Source: Pseudooctadecabacter sp. (GTDB lineage Bacteria; Pseudomonadota; Alphaproteobacteria; Rhodobacterales; Rhodobacteraceae). Taken from it: a stretch of DNA of 57,881 bases. Shown here in pieces: positions 49,920 to 57,881 of this stretch. Below the pieces are notes generated by a model. The model saw only the letters and a list, made by a program, of their open reading frames with translations. It was not told the origin of the DNA and searched no databases. The translations under genes and the position numbers were made by a program. The first letter of the stretch is position 1, and the number at the start of each line of letters is the position of its first letter. The stretch covers positions 1 to 57,881 of the forward strand of contig NZ_JAHDGE010000008.1 in NCBI RefSeq assembly GCF_020627745.1, written 5' to 3'.

Positions 49920-51371
49920 ATGATTGACGCCCGCCCTGTTGGATATGTGATCGGCCTTTTGGTCGCGGCCCTTGGGGTGACAATGTTCGCGCCCTTGCTG
50001 GCCGATCTTGTGGCCGGCAATGACCATTGGCCGGTGTTTCTGGAAAGCGCGATCCTGACCATTCTGGTGGGTGGGCTGGTGGCGCTGGCCTGTCAAAACG
50101 GCGTCTCCGAGGGGCTGAGCATCCGGCAGACGTTCCTGTTGACCACGCTGGTCTGGCTGGCGCTGCCACTGTTCGGATCACTTCCGTTTATTTTGGGCGG
50201 GTCCAGCCTGTCGTTCACAGATGCTTTTTTCGAGGCCATGTCCGGGCTGACCACCACCGGGTCCACCGTGATTGTGGGGATCGAAACGTTGCCCGAGGGG
50301 CTGAAACTCTGGCGGTCGATCATGCAGTGGCTGGGCGGCATCGGTATTATCGTTGTGGCCATGGTGTTTTTGCCCGAATTGCGCGTGGGCGGTATGCAAA
50401 TTTTCCGGTCCGAAGCCTTTGACACGATGGGCAAAATCCTGCCCCGCGCGGCGGAGATTTCCAGCAAGATTTCCGTAATTTACGTGGCGATCACCCTGGC
50501 CTGCGCGCTGTGCTACACGGCCACGGGCATGTCGTCATTCGATGCAATCACCCATGCCATGACGACCGTGGCCACGGGCGGGTTTGCCAATTACGACACG
50601 TCCTTTGCGGCCTTCGGGTCCGGCCCGCAGTATGTGGCAAGCGTGTTCATGCTTTTGTCCGCCTTGCCCTTCGTGCGCTACGTGCAGCTGATTTCGGGCG
50701 GTGGGGCGTCGCCCCTGTTCCTCGACAGCCAGATCAGGACGTTCTTCGTGGTGATTTTCGCCCTCGTGACGGTGATGACGTTGTGGGTGTGGCAGTTCTT
50801 TGACGGGTTCAGCGAACGCGGGTTCAGGGAGGCGTTCTTCAACGTCACCTCCATCATGACGGGCACGGGCTATGCCTCGGCCAATTATATGCTGTGGGGC
50901 CCGTTTGCCGTCACGATGTTCTTCTTTATCGGCCTGATTGGCGGCTGCGCGGGGTCCACCGCCTGTTCGGTCAAGGTGTTCCGCTATCAGCTGCTGTTCG
51001 CGTCGATCAAGGCGCAGATCCGCCGCATCCACAGCCCCCACGGCGTCTTTACCCCGCGCTATCAGGGGCGGCGCGTGGGCGATGATGTCCTGAACTCTGT
51101 CATGGCGTTTTTTGTGGCCTTTATGGTCTCCATCGGTGTGGTGGGCGTGGCTTTGGCGTTGACGGGGCTGGATTTCATCACAGCCATTTCGGGCGCTGCC
51201 ACGGCGCTGGCCAATGTGGGTCCCGGACTGGGCAACGAGATTGGACCGGCGGGCAATTTTGCGGGCCTGAACGACACCGCCAAATGGATATTGGCCATGG
51301 CGATGTTGGTGGGGCGGCTTGAGATTATGGCCGTCTTCACCATTCTAAGCTGGAATTTCTGGAGAGGTTGA
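49920..51371 (+). CDS. trkH: Trk potassium uptake protein TrkH
   Basis: The K+-translocating subunit of the Trk system, 483 residues with about ten membrane helices and four pore loops, whose filters are visible as GLTTTGSTV, MTTVATGGFANYD, IMTGTGYASANY and ANVGPGLGNEIG. It needs the NAD/ATP-binding TrkA, not in the window. ATG 49920 gives a usual N terminus; the frame upstream runs antisense to rpiB. The next gene begins within four bases, so both probably share a transcript. Confidence 0.94.
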   Translation: MIDARPVGYVIGLLVAALGVTMFAPLLADLVAGNDHWPVFLESAILTILVGGLVALACQNGVSEGLSIRQTFLLTTLVWLALPLFGSLPFILGGSSLSFTDAFFEAMSGLTTTGSTVIVGIETLPEGLKLWRSIMQWLGGIGIIVVAMVFLPELRVGGMQIFRSEAFDTMGKILPRAAEISSKISVIYVAITLACALCYTATGMSSFDAITHAMTTVATGGFANYDTSFAAFGSGPQYVASVFMLLSALPFVRYVQLISGGGASPLFLDSQIRTFFVVIFALVTVMTLWVWQFFDGFSERGFREAFFNVTSIMTGTGYASANYMLWGPFAVTMFFFIGLIGGCAGSTACSVKVFRYQLLFASIKAQIRRIHSPHGVFTPRYQGRRVGDDVLNSVMAFFVAFMVSIGVVGVALALTGLDFITAISGAATALANVGPGLGNEIGPAGNFAGLNDTAKWILAMAMLVGRLEIMAVFTILSWNFWRG

Positions 51372-51373
51372 CC

Positions 51374-52996
51374 ATGTCGCAGCAACGGCCCTTGGGCGCG
51401 CAGATTTCACATATGTTGAAGGCGCGCGGTGTAGACGTGGTTTTCGGAATTCCGGGCGTACACAATCAAGAACTCTACCGTGGGATCGAAGAGGCAGGCA
51501 TCACCCATGTGCTGGCGCGCCACGAACAAGGCGCGGGTTTCATGGCCGATGGCTATGCCCGTGCCACGGGGCGGCCTGGCGTGTGTTATGTGATCACCGG
51601 GCCGGGGGTTCTGAATGCGCTGACGCCCTTGGGGCAGGCCTATTCCGACAGTGTGCCCGTGCTGATGGTGGCGTCCTGTCTGGACGAAACCGCGGCCACG
51701 CGCGGCCAGTTGCACCAGATGCGCGACCAAGAGGGGGCGGCGGCCACTGTGACGGATTGGTCCGACACAGCGCAGACGCCGCAAGCGGCCTACGCGCTCA
51801 TCGACCGCGCCTTGCAGGACATGGCGACCAACCGCCCCAGACCCAAGGCCCTGCACGTGCCCATCGCCCAGCTTGAGGCGGAGGCCGCCCCCGATTGGCC
51901 CGCAAAACCGTTTCTGGGTCCGCGCCCCGTTGAACCCGAACCGGACTGGATCACCTATACCGCCCAAGAGGTCGCGCAGGCCAAACGCCCGCTGTTTATC
52001 TTTGGCGGGGGCGCGCGCGACGCCGCTGTGGCGCCCGTGGGGCAGGGCCAACCCACGCCGGTGCAGGCCCTTTTGGCGCGCAGCGGTGCGGCAGCCTTCA
52101 CCACGTTTGCCGGTCGCGGGATCGTTCCGGCGGATTACCCCCTTCTGCTGGGGTCCTATCTGTCCCGACCCGAGGCCGAAGGCCTCATCGGGTCCGCCGA
52201 TCTGGTCATCGCCATTGGCACCGAACTGGCGGAGGTCGATTTGTGGCGCGATCAGCTGGGCCATTCGGGCCGCCTGATCCGCGTTGATATCGACGCCGAG
52301 CCCTTGGCCAGCAATCTGCCCGGCCAAACCCCCATCCGCAGCGATGCCACCCGGTTTGTGCAGGCGCTGACCGATGCCTTGGGCGACGGCGCGCCGCAGA
52401 CCGGTTGGACCCAGGCCGAGGCTGCGGATTTTCGCGCCCGGATGCGCAGCGCGGTTTCCGCCGAACGCCCCGGCCTGTTGGGGGTGATTGATGCTGTGCA
52501 AGCCGCCATGCCCACGGACGCGATGATCTATTCGGACATGTGCCAGCTGGCCTATGCCGCCAAAGAGGTCTGGAACATGGACCGACCCGGCCATTGGCAC
52601 CATCCGTACGGGTTTGGCACGCTGGGCTACGCCTTGCCCGCAGGGATCGGCGGGGCCGTGGCGCGGCCTGACGGGCCGACCTGTGTGATCATCGGCGATT
52701 ACGGGCTTCAATACACCTTGCCCGAACTGGGCACGGCTGTGGAACTTGGCCTGCCTTTGCCGATCATCCTGTGGGACAACGGCAAACTGGGCGAGATCGA
52801 GGACAGCATGATCCGCGCCCAGATCGCGCCCAACGCCGTGATCCAGCAAAACCCGGATTTCTTGATGCTGGCGCGGGCCTACGGCGCTGACGCGGTTGAA
52901 CCCGCGACATTGGCGGACATTGCACCCGCCCTCCGTGCGGCGTTCAAAGCCTGCCGTCCGACGGTCATCCGATTGACGCCTGATCTGTTCAGTTGA
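51374..52996 (+). CDS. ThDP-dependent decarboxylase (5-guanidino-2-oxopentanoate decarboxylase-like)
   Basis: A 540-residue thiamine-diphosphate enzyme of the acetolactate synthase/pyruvate decarboxylase fold. It has the N-terminal VFGIPGVHNQELY and catalytic-Glu loop ARHEQGAGFMADGYARATGR, a central dehydrogenase-like FAD-domain remnant, and the ThDP motif IIGDYGLQYTLPELGTAVE ending at WDNGKLGEI (the usual GDG is GDY). It looks most like AruI, which decarboxylates 2-oxoarginine in the transaminase route of arginine catabolism, but no arginine transaminase is adjacent. GGAGAGG precedes ATG 51374. Confidence 0.8.
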   Translation: MSQQRPLGAQISHMLKARGVDVVFGIPGVHNQELYRGIEEAGITHVLARHEQGAGFMADGYARATGRPGVCYVITGPGVLNALTPLGQAYSDSVPVLMVASCLDETAATRGQLHQMRDQEGAAATVTDWSDTAQTPQAAYALIDRALQDMATNRPRPKALHVPIAQLEAEAAPDWPAKPFLGPRPVEPEPDWITYTAQEVAQAKRPLFIFGGGARDAAVAPVGQGQPTPVQALLARSGAAAFTTFAGRGIVPADYPLLLGSYLSRPEAEGLIGSADLVIAIGTELAEVDLWRDQLGHSGRLIRVDIDAEPLASNLPGQTPIRSDATRFVQALTDALGDGAPQTGWTQAEAADFRARMRSAVSAERPGLLGVIDAVQAAMPTDAMIYSDMCQLAYAAKEVWNMDRPGHWHHPYGFGTLGYALPAGIGGAVARPDGPTCVIIGDYGLQYTLPELGTAVELGLPLPIILWDNGKLGEIEDSMIRAQIAPNAVIQQNPDFLMLARAYGADAVEPATLADIAPALRAAFKACRPTVIRLTPDLFS

Positions 52997-53005
52997 ACGG
53001 GCGGC

Positions 53006-54769
53006 TCAGTCGTCCCAGCAGCTGACCAGAACGGTCATATCAGCGGCCATCTGCGTCAGCGCCTCAGGCGTCATGTAGGCCACCGAATTTGTGGTGGTCA
53101 GATCAATCCCCGCCGCCTGTACGGAGGTGACAATCTCACCCGCGTCCAGAACAAACGACACTTCCGGCGGAAGGGTCTGGCCATTGCTGGCCGCTTTGGG
53201 CAACAGCATTCCCAGAACCGCGCCACCATTGTCGTAAACCGGCCCACCCGCATCGCCGGATTGTGCAACCAGATCGAGCCGTTTGACATCCTCTTCCCCG
53301 TTCAGGCCACGGATATCGGCCAGCTTGCCAAAGGTCAGCGCAGGCGTCGTCAACACGTTGCCATAAGGAAAACCCGCCACGGCAATTTCGGCCTGCAAGC
53401 GCGGCACGCCGGTCTGGAATTCGGCCACCACCGCAGGTGCCAGCGGCACATCGGGGCGCAGCACAACAAGACCAAGCGCATCGTCACGATGAACCACGGT
53501 CGCGTCATATTCCAACCCGAGGGTCACGACCTCACACTGATCGACAGCCTCAACGGTGGTCAGGACGGCCCCGCCGTCGTTGATATAGAACCCCGACCGG
53601 TCGCGGATCGGCTTGCGCACCTCAAGGCCCGCGATCAGATCAATCGCCTGATCTTCGTCGGGGCGGGCAATGGCAGGGTCAAGGACCCCAGATGTGGTTG
53701 AGAAACTTGCCTGCATTTCTGCCAGTACACGGCGGCGTCTGTCATCGTCGCCCGCAGGCCAGACCAGAATGAAGCCCTTGATCTGACCATTCTCCAGTCT
53801 GGCGGAGACGTAGCTGTGCACATCGTCGCCCACACCTTCAATCTCGAAGCTGGAATTGCGTCTTTCACGGGGGCCGTCTGTCGGGATAATCTCAAGCGTC
53901 TGCAAAATCTCGTAAAGTCCGAACAGCCGCGTCTGATCGCCCGGTTGCGAAATCAGCAAGACCTGCGCGCCCAGATCACCGGAGGCATCAAAACGTGCGA
54001 AGGGCGGCTCATAGGTGGTGAATTCCACAACGCCGGTGGGGATTTGCATCGCAATACCGGTGGCATCGTCGCGCACCAGTTGCAGGCCCATGCCGTCCAG
54101 AATGGCATTGTAGGCGTTCAGCAGTTCCGCCCGTTGAGAGGTCGTCAGAACGCCCGTAACCTCATGATTGTTGGCCTCCTGCCACGCGGACATGGACCGG
54201 CGCGTGCCACGTCCATAAAGCCCGTCGATGGCCCCGTCATAGACACCGGCCCACTGCAACGCGACCTGCAAGGCGCGCTTTTGGTCGCGGTCAAGATCGG
54301 CTTCGCTGGCCTGCGCTTCGCGCAAGGTTTCATCGGGCGTTTGAATGGGGTCGGGTTCGGCTGCGACGACGGGTTCGGCCACACCGGGTTCAGACTGGGC
54401 TTCGGGTGTCTCCTCCGTCGCGGTCGGGGCAGGTGCCTGCGTCACGCCCCCCACAGGCCAGAACTGGGTCCGGAACCGGTTGCCATCCACGATGTAGCTG
54501 TCCGACGGGATCAGACGCGCCGCCCGCAACCGGCGCAGGGTGGCATCGGCCTGTTGCGCCCCATAGGGCCCCAAAGCAATGCCATACCAGCCGCCGGGAA
54601 GGGCGAAGCCCGTGACATCCTCGACCCCCGCAGCGGCATAGCCGCGCGCTGCATTCTGCGCGCCGGTCAACGTCCGCTGGGCCTCGATCTGGACCCATAC
54701 CGGTTGTTGCGCGGCTGCGGGCAGAACCGACAGCAGGCTGAAAAGCAGGGCAAAAATCAAACGAACCAT
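53006..54769 (-). CDS. SPOR and peptidoglycan-binding protein with degenerate serine-protease domain
   Basis: A 587-residue secreted protein: signal peptide ([20 protein letters not shown]), a SPOR-like repeat at about 25-110, a Pro/Glu linker, a PG_binding_1 domain near residue 180 ([19 protein letters not shown]), an unassigned middle, and a C-terminal trypsin-like (S1C) domain. The protease triad is lost: the usual GDSGGP reads GDAGGP (Ala507), and TNAHVV is replaced by TTVEAV (Glu407), although the Asp near DDALGLVVL is kept. It probably binds septal or cell-wall peptidoglycan as a scaffold. The upstream frame lies antisense to glyQ's leader. Confidence 0.82.
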   Translation of the reverse strand: MVRLIFALLFSLLSVLPAAAQQPVWVQIEAQRTLTGAQNAARGYAAAGVEDVTGFALPGGWYGIALGPYGAQQADATLRRLRAARLIPSDSYIVDGNRFRTQFWPVGGVTQAPAPTATEETPEAQSEPGVAEPVVAAEPDPIQTPDETLREAQASEADLDRDQKRALQVALQWAGVYDGAIDGLYGRGTRRSMSAWQEANNHEVTGVLTTSQRAELLNAYNAILDGMGLQLVRDDATGIAMQIPTGVVEFTTYEPPFARFDASGDLGAQVLLISQPGDQTRLFGLYEILQTLEIIPTDGPRERRNSSFEIEGVGDDVHSYVSARLENGQIKGFILVWPAGDDDRRRRVLAEMQASFSTTSGVLDPAIARPDEDQAIDLIAGLEVRKPIRDRSGFYINDGGAVLTTVEAVDQCEVVTLGLEYDATVVHRDDALGLVVLRPDVPLAPAVVAEFQTGVPRLQAEIAVAGFPYGNVLTTPALTFGKLADIRGLNGEEDVKRLDLVAQSGDAGGPVYDNGGAVLGMLLPKAASNGQTLPPEVSFVLDAGEIVTSVQAAGIDLTTTNSVAYMTPEALTQMAADMTVLVSCWDD

Positions 54770-54977
54770 AGCGACGAACCTGTCCCGAGAATATCCAATC
54801 AAGCCGGACCATGCCCGACGTTCGCGACTATCTAGCAAGAACAGCGCAAATGGCACGTCGAAAAGACTGTATTCCCAATGTTTTGACCGCTTTTCGTGGC
54901 ATTTGCGGCACTTTGTGCACATTGACCCTCACTTCGCACGCGCCTATGCAAGCCCGAAGCACCGCAAGAGGCATGAC

Positions 54978-55895
54978 ATGACCGACACACCGCGCAGTTT
55001 TCAGGAGATTATCCTAAGGCTTCAGGCCTATTGGGCCGACAAGGGATGCGCCATCATGCAGCCCTATGATCTGGAAGTCGGCGCAGGCACATTCCACCCC
55101 GCCACCACCCTGCGGTCGCTGGGGTCTTTGCCTTGGGCTGCGGCCTATGTGCAGCCGTCCCGCCGCCCCACGGACGGACGCTACGGGGCCAACCCCAACC
55201 GGTTGCAGCATTATTATCAGTATCAGGTCCTGATCAAACCCAGCCCGCCCGAACTGCAGGACCTGTACCTTGGCTCCCTTCAGGCCATCGGCATCGACAT
55301 GGACATGCACGACATTCGCTTCGTTGAGGACGACTGGGAAAGCCCCACACTGGGTGCATGGGGCCTCGGATGGGAGGTCTGGTGCGACGGCATGGAAGTG
55401 TCGCAATTCACGTATTTTCAACAGGTTGGCGGGCATGACTGCCATCCCGTGTCGGGTGAGCTGACCTACGGTCTGGAACGGCTGGCGATGTATGTGCTGG
55501 GTGTCGATCACGTGATGGACATGCCCTATAACGACCCAGACGCGCCCATCGCGCTGACCTACGGCGATGTGTTCTTGCAGAACGAACAGGAATATTCGCG
55601 CTGGAACTTTGACGTGGCGGACACCGACATCCTTTTGAAGCATTTCGAGGACGCGGAACGCGAATGCGCGGCGATCCTTGCCAATGAACAGGTTGATCCG
55701 AAAACCGGCCTGAAAATCGTCATGGCGCAACCGGCTTATGACCAGTGCATCAAGGCGTCGCATCTGTTCAATCTGCTGGACGCGCGCGGCGTCATCTCGG
55801 TCACGGAACGGCAGGCCTACATCGGGCGCGTGCGCGCCTTGGCAAAACTCTGCGCGGACGCATTCGTGCAAACCGCCGCCGGGGGTGCCGCATGA
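54978..55895 (+). CDS. glyQ: Glycyl-tRNA synthetase alpha subunit
   Basis: The catalytic alpha subunit of the bacterial alpha2beta2 glycyl-tRNA synthetase, 305 residues. Features include [18 protein letters not shown], the class II motifs [21 protein letters not shown], and [23 protein letters not shown]. The ATG at 54978 sets the usual N terminus; the longer frame lacks support. A one-codon-overlap (ATGA) links it to a membrane-anchored gene placed between glyQ and glyS. Confidence 0.97.
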   Translation: MTDTPRSFQEIILRLQAYWADKGCAIMQPYDLEVGAGTFHPATTLRSLGSLPWAAAYVQPSRRPTDGRYGANPNRLQHYYQYQVLIKPSPPELQDLYLGSLQAIGIDMDMHDIRFVEDDWESPTLGAWGLGWEVWCDGMEVSQFTYFQQVGGHDCHPVSGELTYGLERLAMYVLGVDHVMDMPYNDPDAPIALTYGDVFLQNEQEYSRWNFDVADTDILLKHFEDAERECAAILANEQVDPKTGLKIVMAQPAYDQCIKASHLFNLLDARGVISVTERQAYIGRVRALAKLCADAFVQTAAGGAA

Positions 55896-56443
55896 ACGCG
55901 ACCCGTCTGGCCATCATCGCCATCCTCGGCTCCGGCCTTCTGGCCGGGGTCGGGATGATCTATCTGCAAAGCTATGCAGGCTGGGCCGAACTTGATGCGG
56001 CGCAGGTTGGAGAAATACAACTTCAATCCGTCGCAACCGGTAATCTCGAGCCGATATTGGCAGAAAATGTCAAAGGCCTTGATACCGTGCAGGACGGCGT
56101 GCGCCTGTCTGGCGCGATCTCGTTCCGGGCCTGTTTTACCACGCCGCAAAGCCTTGCCATGCTGACCGAAACCTATGTCATCGCGGACAACGCCGAACCC
56201 CTGACAACCGTCGGCTGGTTTGACTGCTACGACGCCCGCGAAGTAGGCCGCGCGCTGGAAACCGGTGAGGCCGTGGCCTTTCGCGGGGCCGAAAACATCT
56301 CATACGGGGTGGACCGCATGGCCGCCGTCTTCCCCGACGGACGCGGTTTTGTCTGGCACCAACTCAACGACTGTGGTGAGGCGCTCTTTGCCGGCGACAC
56401 CCCCCCTGAAACCTGCCCTGAACCCCCAGTGGCGGAGGAATAA
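55892..56443 (+). CDS. Membrane-anchored protein between glyQ and glyS (DUF6446-like)
   Basis: A 183-residue protein with one N-terminal membrane segment ([20 protein letters not shown]) and a soluble exported part containing [45 protein letters not shown] and [10 protein letters not shown]; the several Cys suggest disulfides. I believe it corresponds to DUF6446, found between glyQ and glyS in Rhodobacteraceae. Function is unknown. It overlaps glyQ by four bases and ends two bases before the glyS ATG. Confidence 0.72.
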   Translation: MNATRLAIIAILGSGLLAGVGMIYLQSYAGWAELDAAQVGEIQLQSVATGNLEPILAENVKGLDTVQDGVRLSGAISFRACFTTPQSLAMLTETYVIADNAEPLTTVGWFDCYDAREVGRALETGEAVAFRGAENISYGVDRMAAVFPDGRGFVWHQLNDCGEALFAGDTPPETCPEPPVAEE

Positions 56444-56445
56444 TC

Positions 56446-57881
56446 ATGCCCGATCTTCTTATCGAACTCTTTTCCGAAGAAATCCCCGCCCGTATGCAGG
56501 CCAAGGCCGCCACTGATTTGCAGCGCCTTGTGACCGACGGTCTGGTTGAGGCCGGGCTGACCTATGCCAGCGCCGGTGCCTTTGCGACCCCGCGCCGTCT
56601 GGCCCTGTCGGTTGAGGATTTGACATCCGAAAGCCCCAACACCCGCGAAGAACGCAAAGGCCCCAAGGTCGGCGCGCCGGACGGCGCCATCGACGGATTT
56701 TGCCGCGGCGCAGGCGTCACCCGCGACCAGTTGGAGGTGCGCGACACCGGCAAGGGGGAGGTCTATTTCGCCATCCTCGAAAAGACAGGCCGCCCCGCTG
56801 CAGACATCATCGCCGAAGTGCTCGAAAAAACGATCCGCACCTTCCCGTGGCCCAAATCCATGCGCTGGGGGGCAGGGTCGCTCAAATGGGTCCGTCCGCT
56901 GCATTCTATTGTGTGCATCCTGACCGATGAGGCAGGGGCGACGGTGGTTCCCATGAACGTGGACGGCATCCCTGCGGGCGACGTGACCAAAGGCCACCGT
57001 TTCCTCGCACCGGACGCATTTTCTGTCACCTCCTTCGAAGACTACGAGGCGAAGCTAAAGCGCGCAAAGGTGATCCTGCGCGCCGATGAACGCGCCGATC
57101 TGATCTGGTCCGAGGCGTCCAATCAGGCCTTCGCGGCGGGTTTGGAACTGGTCGAAGACAACGGGTTGTTGGCGGAGGTCGCGGGGCTGGTCGAATGGCC
57201 TGTGGTCCTTATGGGGACCATCGCGGACGACTTTTTGTCCCTGCCGCCCGAGGTTCTGACCGCGTCGATGAAAGAACACCAAAAGTTCTTTTCCGTGCGG
57301 GACAAAACCGGCCAGGTCGTGCGCTTTGTGACCGTCGCCAACCGCACCACGGCGGACAACGGCGCGACCATTCTGGCGGGCAATCAAAAGGTGCTTTTCG
57401 CCCGTCTGTCCGATGCCAAATTCTTCTGGGAAAACGACCTGCGTGTGGCCAAAGCTGGCGGGCAGGCGTGGCTGGATGCGCTGGGCAATGTGACCTTCCA
57501 CAACAAACTGGGCACGGTCGCCGAACTGGTTGATCGCATGGCCAATCTGTCCCGCGACATCGCCCCGCTGGTGGGGGCCGATCCGGCTGAGGCCGAGGCC
57601 GCCGCACGGTTCGCCAAGGCGGACCTCAGTTCTGAAATGGTGTACGAATTCCCCGATCTTCAAGGGCTTATGGGCCGGTATTACGCCAAAGAGGCCGGGT
57701 TGTCCGATGCCGTGGCCGCCGCCGCACAGGACCATTATTCACCGCTGGGTCCGTCCGATGATGTGCCGACCGCGCCGGTGTCCGTCGCCGTGGCGCTGGC
57801 CGAAAAGATCGACAAATTGACCGGCTTCTGGGCCATCGACGAAAAGCCCACAGGGTCCAAAGACCCCTTCGCCCTGCGCCG
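56446..57881 (+). CDS. glyS: Glycyl-tRNA synthetase beta subunit (partial, 3' end outside window)
   Basis: The tRNA-binding beta subunit, with 478 codons present and no stop before the window ends. It begins MPDLLIELFSEEIPARMQ with the family's start, followed by FATPRRLAL, RTFPWPKSMRWG and the HD-like region KFFWENDLRV, GTVAELVDRM. GGCGGAGGAA lies before the ATG. It forms the tetramer with GlyQ, separated from it by one inserted gene. Confidence 0.96.
   Translation, partial: MPDLLIELFSEEIPARMQAKAATDLQRLVTDGLVEAGLTYASAGAFATPRRLALSVEDLTSESPNTREERKGPKVGAPDGAIDGFCRGAGVTRDQLEVRDTGKGEVYFAILEKTGRPAADIIAEVLEKTIRTFPWPKSMRWGAGSLKWVRPLHSIVCILTDEAGATVVPMNVDGIPAGDVTKGHRFLAPDAFSVTSFEDYEAKLKRAKVILRADERADLIWSEASNQAFAAGLELVEDNGLLAEVAGLVEWPVVLMGTIADDFLSLPPEVLTASMKEHQKFFSVRDKTGQVVRFVTVANRTTADNGATILAGNQKVLFARLSDAKFFWENDLRVAKAGGQAWLDALGNVTFHNKLGTVAELVDRMANLSRDIAPLVGADPAEAEAAARFAKADLSSEMVYEFPDLQGLMGRYYAKEAGLSDAVAAAAQDHYSPLGPSDDVPTAPVSVAVALAEKIDKLTGFWAIDEKPTGSKDPFALR

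Noticed and set aside
1-57881. Mobile elements, prophage, CRISPR, toxin-antitoxin or defence systems
   Set aside because: No transposase, integrase, repeat-spacer pattern or defence-gene signature was seen on either strand.

Overview
The window is a stretch of alphaproteobacterial chromosome, almost certainly from the Rhodobacterales (Roseobacter/Rhodobacteraceae). The grounds are high GC, many four-base start/stop overlaps, gene families typical of that order (YjbQ after rpoD, a DUF6324-like protein, monomeric isocitrate dehydrogenase, MetZ with a SAM-II riboswitch, FolE2, a RibB carrying a degenerate RibA domain, a MmcB gene behind a GTTC-N7-GTTC SOS box), and a histidine tRNA without G-1 or C73. 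I see no prophage, insertion sequence, CRISPR array, integrase or plasmid gene. This is core genome with small accessory pockets.

Layout. 1-2.8 kb: the 3' end of rpoD with its terminator, then yjbQ, an M20-type amidohydrolase and a secreted protein. 2.9-12.5 kb: a riboflavin block (nrdR-ribD, then ribE-orf-ribB-ribH-nusB) split by an opposite-strand capsule trio (kpsS, a Wza/KpsD-type export lipoprotein, kpsC). 12.5-16.9 kb: a gene-free stretch holding a probable 6S RNA, then SOS-controlled mmcB, a DMT transporter, tRNA-His, a LuxR-HTH/alpha-beta-hydrolase fusion and a small lipoprotein. 16.9-32 kb: isocitrate dehydrogenase, an AbrB-type membrane protein, an RluA-family pseudouridine synthase, rpoH behind a heat-shock promoter, several oxidoreductases and hydrolases, oligoendopeptidase F, and an ATP-dependent DNA ligase with its ligase-associated exonuclease. 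32-41.5 kb: a SUV3-like helicase with an S4 protein, fdxA, carD, purD, xseA and an AlkB-like hydroxylase. 41.6-57.9 kb: ftsY, yciB, a PilZ protein, a YfcG-like glutathione transferase, SAM-II-controlled metZ, folE2, rpiB, trkH, a ThDP-dependent decarboxylase, a SPOR/peptidoglycan-binding pseudoprotease, and glyQ-orf-glyS, with glyS running off the end.

Several genes connect: riboflavin synthesis is nearly complete (ribD, ribE, ribB, ribH) but the GTP cyclohydrolase II domain looks dead, so the first step must be encoded elsewhere. Stress control recurs: sigma-32, SOS, probable 6S RNA and CarD. The strongest non-coding signals are the SAM-II riboswitch with promoter and attenuator (46691-46819), the probable 6S RNA (12612-12773), the LexA box (12950-12964), the sigma-32 promoter (21480-21510), and two dispersed intergenic repeat families that follow gene 3' ends. 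I did not find a clearly new multi-gene system. The most novel-looking items are the repeat families, the inverted repeat over the metZ promoter, the LuxR-hydrolase fusion, the pseudoprotease and the small unknown genes lodged inside essential operons.
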